Shown: positions 1 through 11,844 of the stretch, piece after piece
Position numbering within the stretch: the first letter of the stretch is position 1
Layout: the number at the start of each line of letters is the position of its first letter
Assembly: GCA_948567375.1 (NCBI GenBank)
Contig: OX419756.1
Location: forward strand, 28,224,333 to 28,288,332
Length of the DNA: 64,000 nt
DNA from: Lunularia cruciata
Taxonomy: Eukaryota > Streptophyta > Marchantiopsida > Lunulariales > Lunulariaceae
Direction: 5' to 3'
Translations under genes and position numbers: made by a program
Notes under the pieces: model-generated
What the model saw: only the letters and a program-made list of their open reading frames with translations
Databases searched by the model: none
Told to the model about the DNA's origin: nothing

Positions 1-639
1 ATTTCTCTCAAAAGTTGTTACTGTTAGAATGCAACTACCACACCACAAAGTAGGAAGAGCTGGCCGTAGTCCTTGCAACCAAGCATTGGAAGCACTATGT
101 GGGCAAGAAGGTATTTGTAGTAGAGATAGACCACAGACCTCTAGTCTACCTCAAGACGCAGAAGGGTCTATCTCATTGCCAAATTTGGTGGGCAGAGTAG
201 CAACAACGCTTCAACATGAATCACCTATATGGAAGGTAAGAAGCAACTTGCAGATGCATTCACCCGCATGCTTATGGCAAACAACTTGGTGGCAGGGGTT
301 AAGATTAACCTTGAATTCTGTCCAAAGATTTTGACTACTACAAAAATTGATCCACAGATTGTAGAAGCACAATCATCCAAAGGTGTCACCAACACCCAAG
401 GATTCACCTTTCGTGATTGTAGATTATGGATCCCAAATGTCCCACAATTTTGCACCACCATTCTAGCAGAATGTCATGATTTGGCCATTGCAAGTCATGT
501 CGGAGTGGATAAGACTTTAGATGCAATCTAGCGCCATCACTATTGGCCCAAGATGAACAACAATGTGATGGACTTTGTGTGTAGCTACCTACTTTGTCAA
601 CAAAACAAAGCTCCTAATCAAGCTCTTGCAAGGCTCCTT

Positions 640-1290
640 CAACCTCTCTCCACTCCTACCCAACGCTAGGAACAGGTAGGTATGGATCTTGTCTGTGAAT
701 TACCCAAGACCACCTCAGGGTTTGACTCCATCATGGTCTGTGTAGACCAGCTTAGTAAAATGATTCATGTATGCCCTATTACCAAGGATGATATAGTTCT
801 ACAACTAGCTCAATTATACTTAGATGCAATCTTCTTTCACCATGGCTTGTCTTGAGTACTCATCATTGATAGAGGCACTCAATTCACCAATTTGTTTTGG
901 CAAACACTCTTTGGTTTCTTCAAAACCAAGTTGGCCATGTCCACAGCTTATCACCCACAAATAGATGGACAAAAAAAGCGGGCTAATTGCACTATTGAAG
1001 ACATGTTGCACGACTTCACCTTAGAAGAGCAAGAAAGGTGGGACACCTTACTCCAGTTGGTGGAATTTGCTTACAACAATTTGGTGAATCCATCCACCCA
1101 TATCACTCCATTCTTCCTCATGTATGATGAGCATTCCTTCACACCTTCTAGCTTGATGAAGATCCATCCGATGGCTACCAAGGTCAACATAGTCAATATA
1201 TTTGTTTCTAGAATCCAACAAGGTGTAGAAGAACACCAAGCACAGATTACAAATTACACAAAATCAACAAAAGCAGTATGTTGATGCACA
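640..1290 (+). pseudogene. Gypsy-1 integrase catalytic core, glutamate lost
   Basis: The core of the DDE integrase is readable in one frame with internal stops. The first aspartate is in GMDLV (about 682), the second in IIDRGTQF (about 867). The third acidic residue should sit in the STAYHPQxDGQxERxN signature; here the sequence reads DGQKKRAN, so the catalytic glutamate is a lysine (about 976). Downstream, the LPxVEFAYNN-type motif is present as LVEFAYNNLVN. The core would be inactive even without the stop codons. In the family this enzyme inserts element DNA into the genome. Confidence 0.88.
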
Positions 1291-1561
1291 CCATAGGCAC
1301 ATGGAGTTCAATCTTGGGGATCAGGTGTGGCTGTTGACAACCAACCTCACATTAGTTGGATCTCGTAAGCTGAAACTTTGTTTTATTGTGCCCTTTTCTA
1401 TTCTTCATCGAGTCGGCGCTGTGGCCTATCACATTGACCTACCACCACACATGAAGATCCATCTAGTATTTTATGTTTCCCTCCAACATAGATATACTCC
1501 TTGATCAAGCTAGTGTCATTCCACACAAGACATTTGACCTTGTCAGACACTCATTGATGGC

Positions 1562-1759
1562 ATGGAGGAATATGAAGTGGAGCGTATTCTCCAAAAATGC
1601 ATACATGGTACTCGCCATCCGCGGATGGACTATCTAGTACAATGGAAAGGTTACTCCCTCTATGAAGCAACTTTGGAGCCCGCTGCCAATTTGACACATG
1701 CACCGGAGTTGGTGCAAGCGTTTGAGCCACAACTACACAACAAGGACATTGCATCTTAA
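1562..1759 (+). pseudogene. Gypsy-1 C-terminal chromodomain
   Basis: This 65-codon stretch is open and carries a clear chromodomain: EEYEVERIL, then YLVQWKGYS and EATLEPAANL. Chromodomains at the integrase C-terminus define chromoviruses and are thought to steer insertion toward marked chromatin. The tryptophan that usually ends the aromatic cage (in EATWEP) is leucine here, so methyl-lysine binding would probably be weakened. It is separated from the integrase core by frameshifts, so it is a remnant. Confidence 0.88.
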
Positions 1760-1770
1760 AAGGAGAGAGG
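1758..1770 (+). promoter_or_regulatory. Polypurine tract of Gypsy-1
   Basis: AAAAGGAGAGAGG is a pure purine run two bases before the LTR start TGTAATAC. Its position and composition fit the plus-strand primer site of an LTR retrotransposon. Confidence 0.8.
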
Positions 1771-1772
1771 TT

Positions 1773-2566
1773 TGTAATACCAAGAGCTAGCCATATGATC
1801 TAGATGTGAAATTTGTTTTGTTAATATCTGGAATAATGTTATACATGATGGTCAAAATTGATCAGATAGAAGTATCACCAAAAGAGTACTTCTACTAATA
1901 GGGTAGAAACCAAAATAGATTTGAAAACCTTAGAACCAATAGCTAATTTAAAGGTGACATATGATTTAAAGGTGAGAATTGGTTTGGTAACATCTGGAAG
2001 GATGTTACACATGATGTACTAAGCAGATTAGAAAGAGGTATCACCAAAAGGGGACTTTTACTAAGAGTATGAACTGAAATATGCCTGAAATCTTTGAAGG
2101 CAATTTTGGAGGCCTAAATGGATGAATTAGGCATAAAAAATGTGCAAATTCCTCCCCTCCTTTCATTGGGGGAAGGAATCTGCACTAATCCCTAGAGGAA
2201 AGTCTGGCCTTCTCTCTCCCCTGGTTTGTCTTGTCAAGAGCTTTCCAACGGTACCTCACCCACTTGATTCTTAGTTTCCTACAAGAAGATTCCCTAGAAG
2301 ATTCCCTCCAATCAAAGCTTGTTTGACCAACCAGATAGGACCAGAACCGACATGTCACCCATCCAAGTAAGTAATCCAAGGGTAGAGCTTTCTAACATGT
2401 CACCTATCTGTGTGCCTAATCCTATGGTGGAGCTTCCTTGGAGTAGATCCTCTTTGTCTATATAATAAAGAGAAGGTGCTCCTTTGGGGCATCGGAGTTT
2501 GAGTGTGAAAGTGTGTGTTTCTCATGGTGTGTTTCTATTAAGGTCTCCTATCCTTGGAGTATTATA
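1773..2566 (+). repeat. 3' LTR of Gypsy-1
   Basis: The LTR starts TGTAATACC and ends GAGTATTATA, a one-base change from the GAGTATTACA of its relative at 25692-26420. The two align along their length, apart from a short extra piece near 1940-1965 here. Inside is a diverged tandem duplication: the segment around 1810-1910 (CATCTGGAATAATG, CACCAAAAGAG) recurs around 1975-2080. The 3' half has a run of short C/T-rich motifs and AATAAAG-like sequence near 2463-2472. A third diverged relative lies on the minus strand at 30349-30949. Confidence 0.88.
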
Positions 2567-2787
2567 TTTATCAAGGTCCTTCAAAACCTCCACCTTAGGC
2601 AAAATATTCCATGGCACATAAGGGATAACATTTGAATCACATTCAGAATCATCCTCCTTTGATGAGATCTCTTCCTCCATGCTTGTGTCCACACTTGAAG
2701 CTCCTTTGTTTGAATCTATTCCAAATAATTAAAAGATGGTGTATCTAATTGCGTAGTGTGGATGGTGTTAGTTACAAGAATTATAAC
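2567..2787. other. Spacer between Gypsy-1 LTR and Gypsy-2
   Basis: No ORF or element end is recognised here. It may be the 3' continuation of the minus-strand Gypsy-2 reading region. Confidence 0.4.
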
Positions 2788-3114
2788 TCAATGGTTTGAT
2801 GGTCCAATTCTCAAGTACCCTTTGTGCCATCTATTAATTATGTGTATTGCTCTCAACCATGGCCTCCCAAGTAGAAAATCATACCTTGAATCCTTCAAAA
2901 CTTGGAAAGTCATCAGATTTTGAACTCCTATAACTGAAACAATCACCTTGTCCATCACACCCTTTGGTCTAACTTGTTGCTTGTTTGCAATGGTCACCAA
3001 AAATGTTAACAATCTAGAGGGTATCATACTTAACTTCTTCATCAACCTCTTTGATATGATATTCACTATAGCTCTTCCATCAACAAGTGCATCCTTGATG
3101 TTGTGACCATTCAT
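2788..3114 (-). pseudogene. Gypsy-2 aspartic protease fragment
   Basis: This 108-residue reading frame matches a Gypsy-type retropepsin. ALVDGRAIVNI stands where the family has a D-S/T-G triad followed by A-x-N, and YDFLLGRPWL is the second hallmark (family: ILGRPWL). The serine and glycine of the triad are altered (DGR), so the enzyme is unlikely to work. In the intact element it cuts Gag-Pol. The gag remnant lies upstream on the same strand (higher coordinates), in the expected order. Confidence 0.8.
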
Positions 3115-3339
3115 CCTTACATCAATCTTGGAGGTATATTCACAAGCTTCCTATGGTGTTGGTTTAGCATCCACCAACCCATTGAAACCATAGCCTTTTT
3201 CTTTCTTCTTTCTCTTGCTATTTGTTGAACTCAAACCACCCCTTAGCTCTTTCCTCAAGGTAGTATTCAAAACAATCAGTTAACACACCATGATGTTGAC
3301 CTTGTGACTACCAACATCCTCCAATACATTGTAACCCTA

Positions 3340-4560
3340 TTATTTTTTTGAGATCAAGAAATCATCCATCTCCAACTTCTTCCTTGGAGTCTTTGTTGTT
3401 GATGGTATTGAAGTGCTAGTGCAAGTATTCCTAGTAGGCATATGACTATCCTTGCTAGGAGTGAATCCTTGAGAAGAATACACATCATATGCAAAATGAG
3501 CTCTCTTCTTCTCTTCTGATAAAAGTCTCAAGTTAAGACCTTATGTGTTTAAGCACTCCCTCTTCTTATACTTGCTCTCAACCATATCTATGGATGCTAT
3601 CCCCTTAATTCCATTTGAATTACGAGCTACTTGGGCTTCACCACCTCCCTTGTTCTCTCTATTGGCTCCTCATAATCCTTTCCTCCATGGTAAGTGGAAT
3701 TTGGACAATTCTTTGGATGTGACCTCTACTTCTAAATCAAAACAATTTCTATCATTAAAATGGTTGGTTTCCCTCCTCTATATGGATATTTCCTATAATT
3801 CCTTGGTCCTCTCCAAACATTTTGGTCCACTTCTCTCTTCTCTTATAGTTAGTTGCCTTACGTTGATCTTGAGTACAAGTTGCTTTATGATAGTTTGAAG
3901 GAGATCTTTTGGTAGAGGTATAAGGAACTAGAAGAACTACTACTTATGGTGCCACCAAAGAATTAGAAGCCCCACCATACTTGTAGAGGATGTCCAACCT
4001 CCTTCATCCCTAAATCACTCTCATCTCCTTCCAAACTCTCCTTCGTACAAATTGTAATCTTGATAACTTCTATCTTGAAGGAAGGTTTTTCATATCTCAC
4101 CTTGCTTGAAATTTGTCACTTCAGACCTCTCACAAAAATCTTGGTTAGTATGACTCCTATCTTTATCATGGTAATCTTCACATCATCTTCACTCTTCCTC
4201 AACACCATATGGAACTTGGACTCTAACTTCTCCACTCTTTCTACATAGACTCTCACTTTCTCTTCATCTTCTTGTTGAGGGATGTAACCTCACTCATCAA
4301 TTTCACATAACTCTCATATGGAAGAAAGTTCTTAATGAGTGATGTTGTCAAATTCTCCCATGACTCTTGCACATTTTCTTTTGTTTCTAACCCATACCAT
4401 GTAAGAGCTCAAAGAAGTCTGGTGTAGTTGAGAAAATAATCTACGGGTTGCATTTGTCATATAAGGTGTAATAAAGAAACCAAGAGAATAATATGTAGAT
4501 GTATTTAAAAGTGCTAGTTGGAAGCTGTATAAACTTCTCATGTAGAAACTTGATAATTGC
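3340..4560 (-). pseudogene. Gypsy-2 gag remnant
   Basis: Read on the minus strand, about 4275-4060 gives a Gag-like segment: GYIPQQEDEE, then ERVEKLESKFH, then a block with FVRGLK and KVRYEKPSFK. This resembles the conserved C-terminal part of plant Gypsy Gag before the zinc knuckle. Between 3340 and 4060 the frame is broken and Lys/Arg/Ser-rich, with no intact CCHC knuckle seen. It precedes the protease fragment at 2788-3114. The 5' LTR of this element was not identified; the purine-rich block that follows may include its leader. Confidence 0.65.
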
Positions 4561-6840
4561 TAAAATAGTGGGGCCGCTTCTATTGGGCTATAGTAGGAGT
4601 TTTGAGAGTTGACAGAAGAGTAGTGGATTTGGGTCTAAAGCCAAGAGAGAATCCGAGGCAAAAGCTGTAATGTTTCTTCAAACTTGGGAGTTTGTTATGT
4701 TATTGTAAGGAAGGAGGAAAAAAAAGAACTCTGAAGCAAGGAAACAAGGGACAAAATTTTTAATAACTACAGGAACAAGGCCTTTGGGAGGTTGGTGTTT
4801 GCAGTTAAAATAAGACAAGGAAAGTCAGTTGAAGTCAAAAGGAGGGATTCGGGAAGGAGAAAAATATCAAAGGAGTTTTCTGAATAGGAAGGAATCAGAG
4901 GATAGAGGTGGACAAAGGAGAGAGGAGAAGGGGAATCAAAGGACATAGTGTGGTAGGAGGAGAAAAATCTCAAAAGTGCTTAGATAGGAGAAGGGAGGGC
5001 TGATTCTGAAAGGAGAAAGGGTTTTGGACAAGGGAAGATAGGAAAAGGGAGGAAATTATCAGAAGAGAGGGGTTTTTGTTGTGCAGAAAGGAAGAAATCA
5101 ACAAGAAACAAAGAAAGTGAAATATTGAATGAGAGAGTGAGGTTTTATGACATGAAGGAAGGGGAGAAAATATTGGAGGATAGAAAGAGGTCAGTCACAA
5201 AGGAAGAATTTTTGAGAGAAGAAGGTAGGACAGAGTAAGAGAAGGCAGAAATTTTCAAGAGAAGAAGGGTTTGGTTAGAGGAAGCAATTTTGAAAGGAAG
5301 AGTTTGGACAAAGGGTTTGGACAAAGGGAGAGAAGGCAGAAATTTTTGAGAGAAGGCAAGATAGAGGAAGAGAAGGCACAAATTCTTGAGAGAAGAAGGG
5401 TTTGGACAGAGGAAGAGAAGATAGGAATTTTTGAGAGGAGAAGTATTTGCCGAACAAAGGAGAGACAAGAACTTTTGGGAGGAAAAGTATTTGCTGGACA
5501 AAGAGAGAATTTTTCAAGAAAAAGGGTTTGGACACGGGAGGAGATTTTTTAAAGGAAGGGTTGGACAAAGGACAGTGCAGGAAATATTGAGAGAGAATTT
5601 TTTCTTGGCTGTTGGAGAGATTTCTCGAGAGGGGAGGTTTTGTGTTTTGGATAGAGGGATAGAGAAAGAGACATTCAAAGGTGAAGGGTTTGTGACCTTT
5701 TGTGACAAGAAGGGCAGAGCATCGAGATAGGGCTTGGGCTGGACAAAGAGGTGATAGGAGGAGAGGAAAGAATCAAGGGAAGAAGGTTTGCTGGACAGCT
5801 GGAATCCCAAAGAAGGCATTTTGACATAGGAAGAGAAAGGATTGAAGGACAAAATGGAGAGTTTTGGACAGGAAGAGAGTGAATTGTCAAAGGGGGGTTT
5901 GGGTTTTGAAGGACAAAGAAGGATCAAAGGAGTTGAGTGACAAGAGCAACTCGGGATTGGTGATTCCTAGTTCCAGAGGGGAGATAAGAAGATCAAAGTG
6001 AGTTTGTACTCAATAGACAAAGCCTGCTGGCCTTAGCATACATTGTCATTATTAGCTGTGAGCAGCCTCTTGGCAGTCCAAGAGTGCATGAGAATGAGAA
6101 GAGGCCTTGGAAGTGATCAGCCTCTTTGCAGTCCAAGAGTGAGTGAGAATGAGAGGAAACCTTGGAAGGATGACACCCAGGTTGTGAGGAGATAGTCAAT
6201 AGTGTATGCGTATTTTGAGAGATTGAGAGTTGTTTTTGTTCACATAGTTGGAGATTAATCAAAGAGAGAACTTGGAGCTTTGAAATCACACGTAGCAGCC
6301 ACATCAGGCATTGGCCATTGTCCTTGCATTGCAGACTTAGAATTCTATGAACTGAAAGTTTTGTGTATGGTTTCTAGCTGTCAAGCGTTCAGATCATAGT
6401 GAGGAGATATATGTTGGAGAATAGTGGAAAGGACAGGAAATATCAAAGGGAGAGAAATCTTGAAAGGGTTTTACAGGAAAGATTATTGAAGAGAGAACTC
6501 TTGAAGGATTTTTTGGCAAGATAGTAAAGATTTGAAGAGAAGGGATTTAACAAAAGAGAGAAATTTACAAGAGAGATTTGACAGGAAGAGAGAATTATTG
6601 CAGTGTTTGTAGGGGAATGTAATCTCAAGGGTTTATGACAGGCCAGAGCAGTGAAGAGAAAAAATCAGGAAGGGTTGTGATAGGAAGAAAGATTTTGGGG
6701 AGCTTTAACAGGAAAGAGAAAGAGGACAATGAGAACGTGAAAGGGAGTTTGCAGGCAAAAGAACTCTTGAAGGGGTTGTAGAGCAGACCATTGAAGGAAG
6801 GAAGGTCAAAGGGAAGCTTTGGCAAAAAAGAGAGTTAAAT
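4560..6840. repeat. Purine-strand (GGA/GAAA-rich) degenerate repeat block
   Basis: For over 2 kb the plus strand is strongly purine-rich, made of variants of GAGAGAA, GGACA, AGGAAG and GGGTTTGGACA. Between about 5190 and 5560 a unit of roughly 50 bases recurs imperfectly (GAGAAGGCAGAAATTTTxGAGAGAAG followed by GGGTTTGGACAxAGG). From 6060 to 6170 a segment with CAGCCTCTTxGCAGTCCAAGAGTG occurs twice, about 60 bases apart. The open frames here on both strands are low-complexity by-products (Phe/Leu/Ser-rich on minus, Glu/Arg/Lys-rich on plus), not genes. It could be the decayed leader or LTR of a retroelement. Confidence 0.75.
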
Positions 6841-7578
6841 TATTGTGTCGTAGGATTAGAACTTGGTTGTAATAGGTTCTTTCTTTTTTGTGTTTGAGCC
6901 AATGGAGAAATTTAGGTGTGGTCATTGTTTGCTCTGAAGTTGTTTGGCTTCCTCCCAAGTGGGTTTATAAATTGCAAGACTTGATTGTGGTGAACTTTAT
7001 GTGGCTTCATGAGTGATTGCACTCACTTTATTTTTTAAAGAGTGTTAGTGAAATGGTACTCCACTCTCGTAGCTTCTAGTCCAATTTATGCAGACGGATC
7101 AAGTCATTGATCTGATTGCATTGATTTGAATCTGGCTGTATAACTTGTGACCTATACAATAATACAAACCCCAATAATGACAAAACATGAATAGTCCCTG
7201 GTGATACTTGAAGGTCAATGTTATCCCAATAAAACTCAAGACAAAAAGCCCTTAAGAAGAGTCTATAGCCAGGAGCAACTGTGAACAAGTTGCTCTAGCA
7301 AAAAGGGAACTGCCATCAAGGCAAAGAGTAAAGACAACATCAGACTGCAGGAAAGCTTTTGAGTCACTGACAAAAAGGGCAGTCTAAGCACAAGCAGCTA
7401 GGTGCCCAATGCATTTTTTGAGACCATACAATCCCCACGACACCGGTAGTAATGAGGCCTACTCATTTTTCCTCCTCCTATTGTTTCTTATACAATCACT
7501 CTTGAAGTCTCTCACAAAAGCCTCCACATGCACTCTAGTCTTGCCAAAGGAAACCAAAAATTCTCCAATCTTAGCCCC

Positions 7579-7582
<4 letters not shown>
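6841..7582. other. No gene recognised
   Basis: Non-repetitive, AT-rich DNA with stops in all frames. The short frames have no recognisable domain. Confidence 0.6.

Positions 7583-7653
<71 letters not shown>
7583..7653. repeat. (TA)n microsatellite, about 35 units
   Basis: An uninterrupted TA dinucleotide run. No LTR sequence related to the Copia-A/B family was seen around it, unlike the TA run at 28582. Confidence 0.95.
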
Positions 7654-7659
<6 letters not shown>

Positions 7660-7932
7660 CTCTCACTCTATAACTAATAGAGTATATACATGACTAGCTC
7701 TACCTAGAGTATTCTACTCTAAGTAGTACAAAGAGTTCATGTTGCTCCATGATTTCTATAGCAAAATCAAACAAAATCCAAAAGTGCAAATCAAACAAAC
7801 TCATGGATATTTTATCCATCAATTGAAAGAGTATCTCCATCACTAATCTTGAGAACATTTTGATGAATGTGGTAGTTTCTCTATGGCAATACTATGATTC
7901 TCTCCAAGATCTTCAACAATGGTATTGCCCCT

Positions 7933-8226
7933 CTACACTTTGTGGCCCTTTGGAAGTCCTTCTACTCCACAAACCTCACACAACTCCTTGGTCCTAAATC
8001 TCCTCTCTCTCAATCTTGGTGAAGAAGGTCCAACATATAATCCCAAGTCAAGTAAGCCTCTCCTTTCTCTCAAGCTTGTGCTCTCAAAACTCAATAGACA
8101 TGAACTTGCCTTATGTCCCTTCTCTCCACATAAAAAACACTTAGAATCACTCTTTCCTCCAAATATTGAAGGTCTTTGAATCCTCTCAACACTCTCTTCA
8201 AAATCTACTCTAAACTTTCCATTCAT
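7933..8226 (-). pseudogene. Zinc-knuckle (CCHC) retroelement fragment
   Basis: The frame contains CFLCGEKGHKASSC, a perfect C-x2-C-x4-H-x4-C zinc knuckle as found in retroelement Gag or plant LINE ORF1 proteins. About 40 residues later CEVCG with a downstream GH may be a decayed second knuckle. It is preceded by charged sequence (FEESVERIQR). No pol domain is joined to it, and it stops after 97 residues. The purpose of such a knuckle is to bind element RNA. I cannot tell whether it comes from a Gypsy, Copia or LINE element. Confidence 0.6.
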
Positions 8227-10470
8227 GGAAATTTTAGATAGCCAAATAAGCCACTATTATCACTTCAACCCCTTGAGAAACCTTAAATAACCTCAACTTT
8301 AACTCTTGATGGCCTCCCGTGCTCCCAAGATGACTCTAGACACTCAAACATTTTTTTGGGTCATTCCAACGCTCTTCATGCATGCAAACTCAACTCTCTT
8401 GAACTAACCCCTCTTCACAATGTCAATCAATTCTCCCAAATTATAACTCTCACTCCTTTGAATTTTTCTACACACAATGATTACCCAAGGATGTCCTTCT
8501 CTACAAATTTCAGTCCTTTTCATTCAGCCATTTGGCTAGGCACCTTTCTAGTCAGCTCACATCTTTCAAATTTGGTCCAAAAACCACTCTCCTCACTTTA
8601 GAAATTCACAAATCTCTCTATAAGAATGATCTCTCTCTCACTTATAGGCCATAAAGTATCATATCTATCATTAAATTTTCTTAGAAAGTTTTAGGGCAAT
8701 CTTAGCCAAAATGTAGAAATGGTGAACTCTATAAAAAATTTCAAAGAGCATATAGATTTTAGGAGTAGTTTACCCTACCAACTTCCAAAAATTATAGCTT
8801 AGTGAGTGTAATAGTTCTTCTAATAAATCCGAGTGTCCAAACTGAAAGATGAACTAAGTTATCATTCATGAAAATTTCAAGTTTAGATCTCAAACTTGAA
8901 GTTTTGCCCAAAATGACTCTAATCCCCAAAATCTACAATCTATCTCACAATAATCTCTTCAAACCCTCTCATGTATAAAGGATCTATAATATCACCTAAA
9001 AAATATCCTAATTAACTATAGAGTATGAAAATATATCCAAGTTCTCTAACATAAGTTCATCCCTCTCTTTCCATTATGTTCTCTCCAAGTGAGCTCTCAT
9101 AGCCTCCTTTTGCTTAATATAGAATTGGATGCGGAATATTATCTTGCCTTCTAAAGAGGTTTCGATAACAAAATCAAAAATGTGAGTCGGCTTGTCTCTC
9201 ACTTAGGATGAACCTCTAACGGCTATTGAGGTAACACACCTTGGACTAAGAATGCAAGCAACCCCAACTCCATTAGACTCCTCCAAGGCTAGAACTCCAA
9301 GACATCTCTAAGATTCAAGACATTGCTCACTAGAGAAATCAATAAAAGAGAAAGATAGTTGCAAATGAAAGAATGATGAGTACCTCCTCACCCCTAGTTT
9401 ATATACTTATGAAATACTTACACACCAATGTTATTAATTACCTTAATAAATCAAGTTATAAGGGAAAAAGTCATATGAAGTTAAAAGTCTAAGGAAACAT
9501 CTAAACTTATGTGAATAGTCCTCTAATCATGTGGTCTTATCCTGATCCAATTACTAAATCAAGAATTCATTCACATGTGCTATCCTTGGACTATAGAAGA
9601 ATCCAAACCAAAAAATACTTGTGGGTCAAAGAGTTCTCAAGTCTTTCCTCAAAGCAAAATATCTAAGAATAATATCAAATCAATATACTAGCATCCAAAA
9701 TAGTGATGTTCATCCTTTTACCTTTCTCTAAAGTAAAGTTATCTCTATCTTGGCTATGACTAAGTTAAGCTAATCATGACTAATGTAGAAGTTTGCTTTA
9801 ACTCAATATAAATAATATCTCTCAACTACTTGCAATACCAAACTAAATATCAGAATAAAGCATACATGTACAAATGGGTGTTACAAGACACACCAAGTGC
9901 ACTCTCAATTGAATCAACTCTTGCATTAAAACTCCAAAGCAAAATCAATCTCTTCTCTCATTGGGACTTGAGATACAAGTTGATATCAAGTGCCACTCTA
10001 TGTAAAACCATTGCATATTACAACAAAATTGCTTCTAAAATCCTTGGAGAATTTCATCATTACAATGTACCCCAAATTGTAACTATAACCACCAAGTACT
10101 ACCCATTAGGTAACTCTAACTATGACAATTACATTAGGGAGAAGTGCAATTTGTAACATGCCATACAACATGCACTCTCACGGTTTGTAGATCATCAAAG
10201 AGAAATATAGATAGGTTGATTGGTCATCATTTTGACTTCACTATCAAGAGCACACTAGAGCAACAATACTCTAAATACCAAAGCATCTTATACAAACATG
10301 ATGCACAAACAAGAAGCAAAGAATGGAGTGGGATCTAATTACAAAAAATAAAAATGATATAATATGAGTATATATCTACTCTTACGCTATCAAGATCACT
10401 AAAAATGATATCAAACTGCCCCTCCTAGCTAAAATTACATGAGTATATATATCTATCTACAAATCACTAG
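8227..10470. other. Gene-free AT-rich region
   Basis: No domain is recognisable. On the minus strand from 8600 to 8230, short Lys/Glu/Val-rich frames suggest a continuation of the zinc-knuckle element, but stops are frequent. A 108-codon plus-strand frame at 9830-10156 has no detectable domain and no supporting context, so I do not call it a gene. Confidence 0.5.
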
Positions 10471-10560
10471 GATAACTGAGGGTGGACCAATTGGCTAGAC
10501 CACCAATCTAAGAATCAAAGATTTGGGGTTCAAACTCAATTTCACACAAGGGTGAATAGA
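10471..10560 (+). mobile_element. Possible tRNA-derived SINE head
   Basis: TTGGCTAGACC (10491-10501) resembles a pol III A box, and GGTTCAAACTC (about 10526-10536) resembles a B box. Their spacing of roughly 25-30 bases is close to that of a tRNA. The sequence between can form an anticodon-arm-like stretch (CCACCAATCTAAGAATC). No clear acceptor stem or 3' CCA was seen, so it is not a functional tRNA gene. A SINE head is the best guess; its 3' end is not defined. Confidence 0.35.
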
Positions 10561-10899
10561 TTTTGCCTCACAACTATCTAAACCACCAAAACCTTAACTA
10601 AATTGGTTAGCCTCACACCAAAAAGTTGGCTTGTTGGCCTTCTATGCGTTTGAAGCCTCTCTAGCTCATAGCCTCCTCTAAATGCCAGAATTTAGCCGTT
10701 TCTTCTTGCCACTTCAAACCCTTTCCAAATTTAGCTAATCTTCACCAACTTGAGCACTAGCTAGAGCAATTTGGGTACCCTCTCTCATCTTGATCTTCAC
10801 CAACTCGAGCACTAGCCAGGGCAATTTTGGCAACCTCCACCAACTCGACCTTCTAACTAGACAACCTCTACCAATCTAGCAAACCTCTAAATCTATCAT

Positions 10900-11660
10900 T
10901 AATTGTCAAATTGAGCCAAATTGAGTGAATAGGGACCTCTAAATCCTTGATTCAAGAAAAGGGGTTATCAAATCCACCTCTAATTTTGCTCATCAGGTTC
11001 AATTCACACTAAATCTACCCTAATTTCACCTCTTTGTGCTCAATTAAACATCCATTGATTCAAATTGATTCAATTTTGAGAAATTCCAGCTATGCTTCTA
11101 TATATGATCCACACAATTGAAACAGAATGTGAATAACAAAGATCATAAATACCAACAATCCCACCAAGCTTGGAGATACAACCAACGTCCTTAATTCTTT
11201 CACTCAATTTCCCCTTGACCTCACTTTTCTAGTGTAATCAGTTTAATCTTAACTTAAATCACATACAATTTGAATTAAAAATCAATACTCAACTCAATAA
11301 TTATAAAAAGTTGATAATGAATATAGTCAAACCATACACAGTCTAGCTAAGATACTCCAAGTGACATTTGCTGACCTTTGTCCACTATAGCCAAGAACTC
11401 AAAGGCTCAACATCAAAGAAGTGAACTCTTTGGAATTGCATTTGGAAGATATATTCCTCTATTTGACTTGGATCTCCAACTCCATATGATGACTATATGA
11501 TAGTACAAACGGAGTAAGTGATGGGGTTTCCATGGTGTGATTAGTAATCCTAACACAAAATTTGGCCATCATGAAGTAGTCTCTTAAAGTAACTACTAAT
11601 ATAACTCTAACAGTAAAGATTGTCATTTCAATATTTGAGCAAATGAGTTTTAGTATTATA
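10900..11660 (-). repeat. Dispersed repeat R1, copy 1
   Basis: The reverse complement of this stretch aligns with 31435-32170. Shared blocks include GTTATATTAGTAGTT, CACACCATGGA, GTGAGGTCAAGGGGAAAT, CCAAGCTTGG and CAATTGTGTGGATTG, in the same order. It holds no protein domain. It may be the LTR or leader of an unidentified retroelement. Confidence 0.7.
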
Positions 11661-11844
11661 AATATCATGAAAATATATTTTAGCTTTCTTTCTAGTTAAG
11701 TATAAGTAGTTGAAACATAAAATAAGCATACTCATGTGTTTTACTTTAAAAAGTTAAAGCCTACTCATGCAATTCACTTGAACTTTATAACATGAGTATA
11801 ATATGTTTGTACGCATTATCTTTATAGTATTGTCGCTTTCTATA

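Larger units (their letters stand above)
1..1772 (+). pseudogene. Gypsy-1 (chromovirus) pol remnant: RNase H, integrase, chromodomain
   Basis: This is the 3' part of a Ty3/Gypsy polyprotein whose 5' part lies before the window. From about 57 to 210 one frame reads as the RNase H end, with the family's 'TDHRPL..L' signature as EIDHRPLVYL. A short connection with GKKQLADAFTRM follows. The integrase zinc-binding region (HHCC) spans about 470-600, with a stop between its two histidine parts near 530. Stops near 531, 668 and 853 and several frame changes make it non-coding. The domain order RNase H-integrase-chromodomain is that of Gypsy and not Copia. The element runs straight into a polypurine tract and an LTR, so its 3' end is complete. 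Confidence 0.9.

Noticed and set aside
5145..5927. Several overlapping frames of about 70-137 codons on both strands
   Set aside because: They arise from the purine-rich repeat and are low-complexity.
7409..7693. Frame ending in an Ile-Tyr repeat
   Set aside because: It is a translation of the TA microsatellite.
9830..10156. 108-codon plus-strand frame as a gene
   Set aside because: No domain, no compositional rise and no supporting context; AT-rich DNA yields such frames by chance.
10471..10560. Functional tRNA gene
   Set aside because: Acceptor stem pairing and a proper anticodon arm are not visible.
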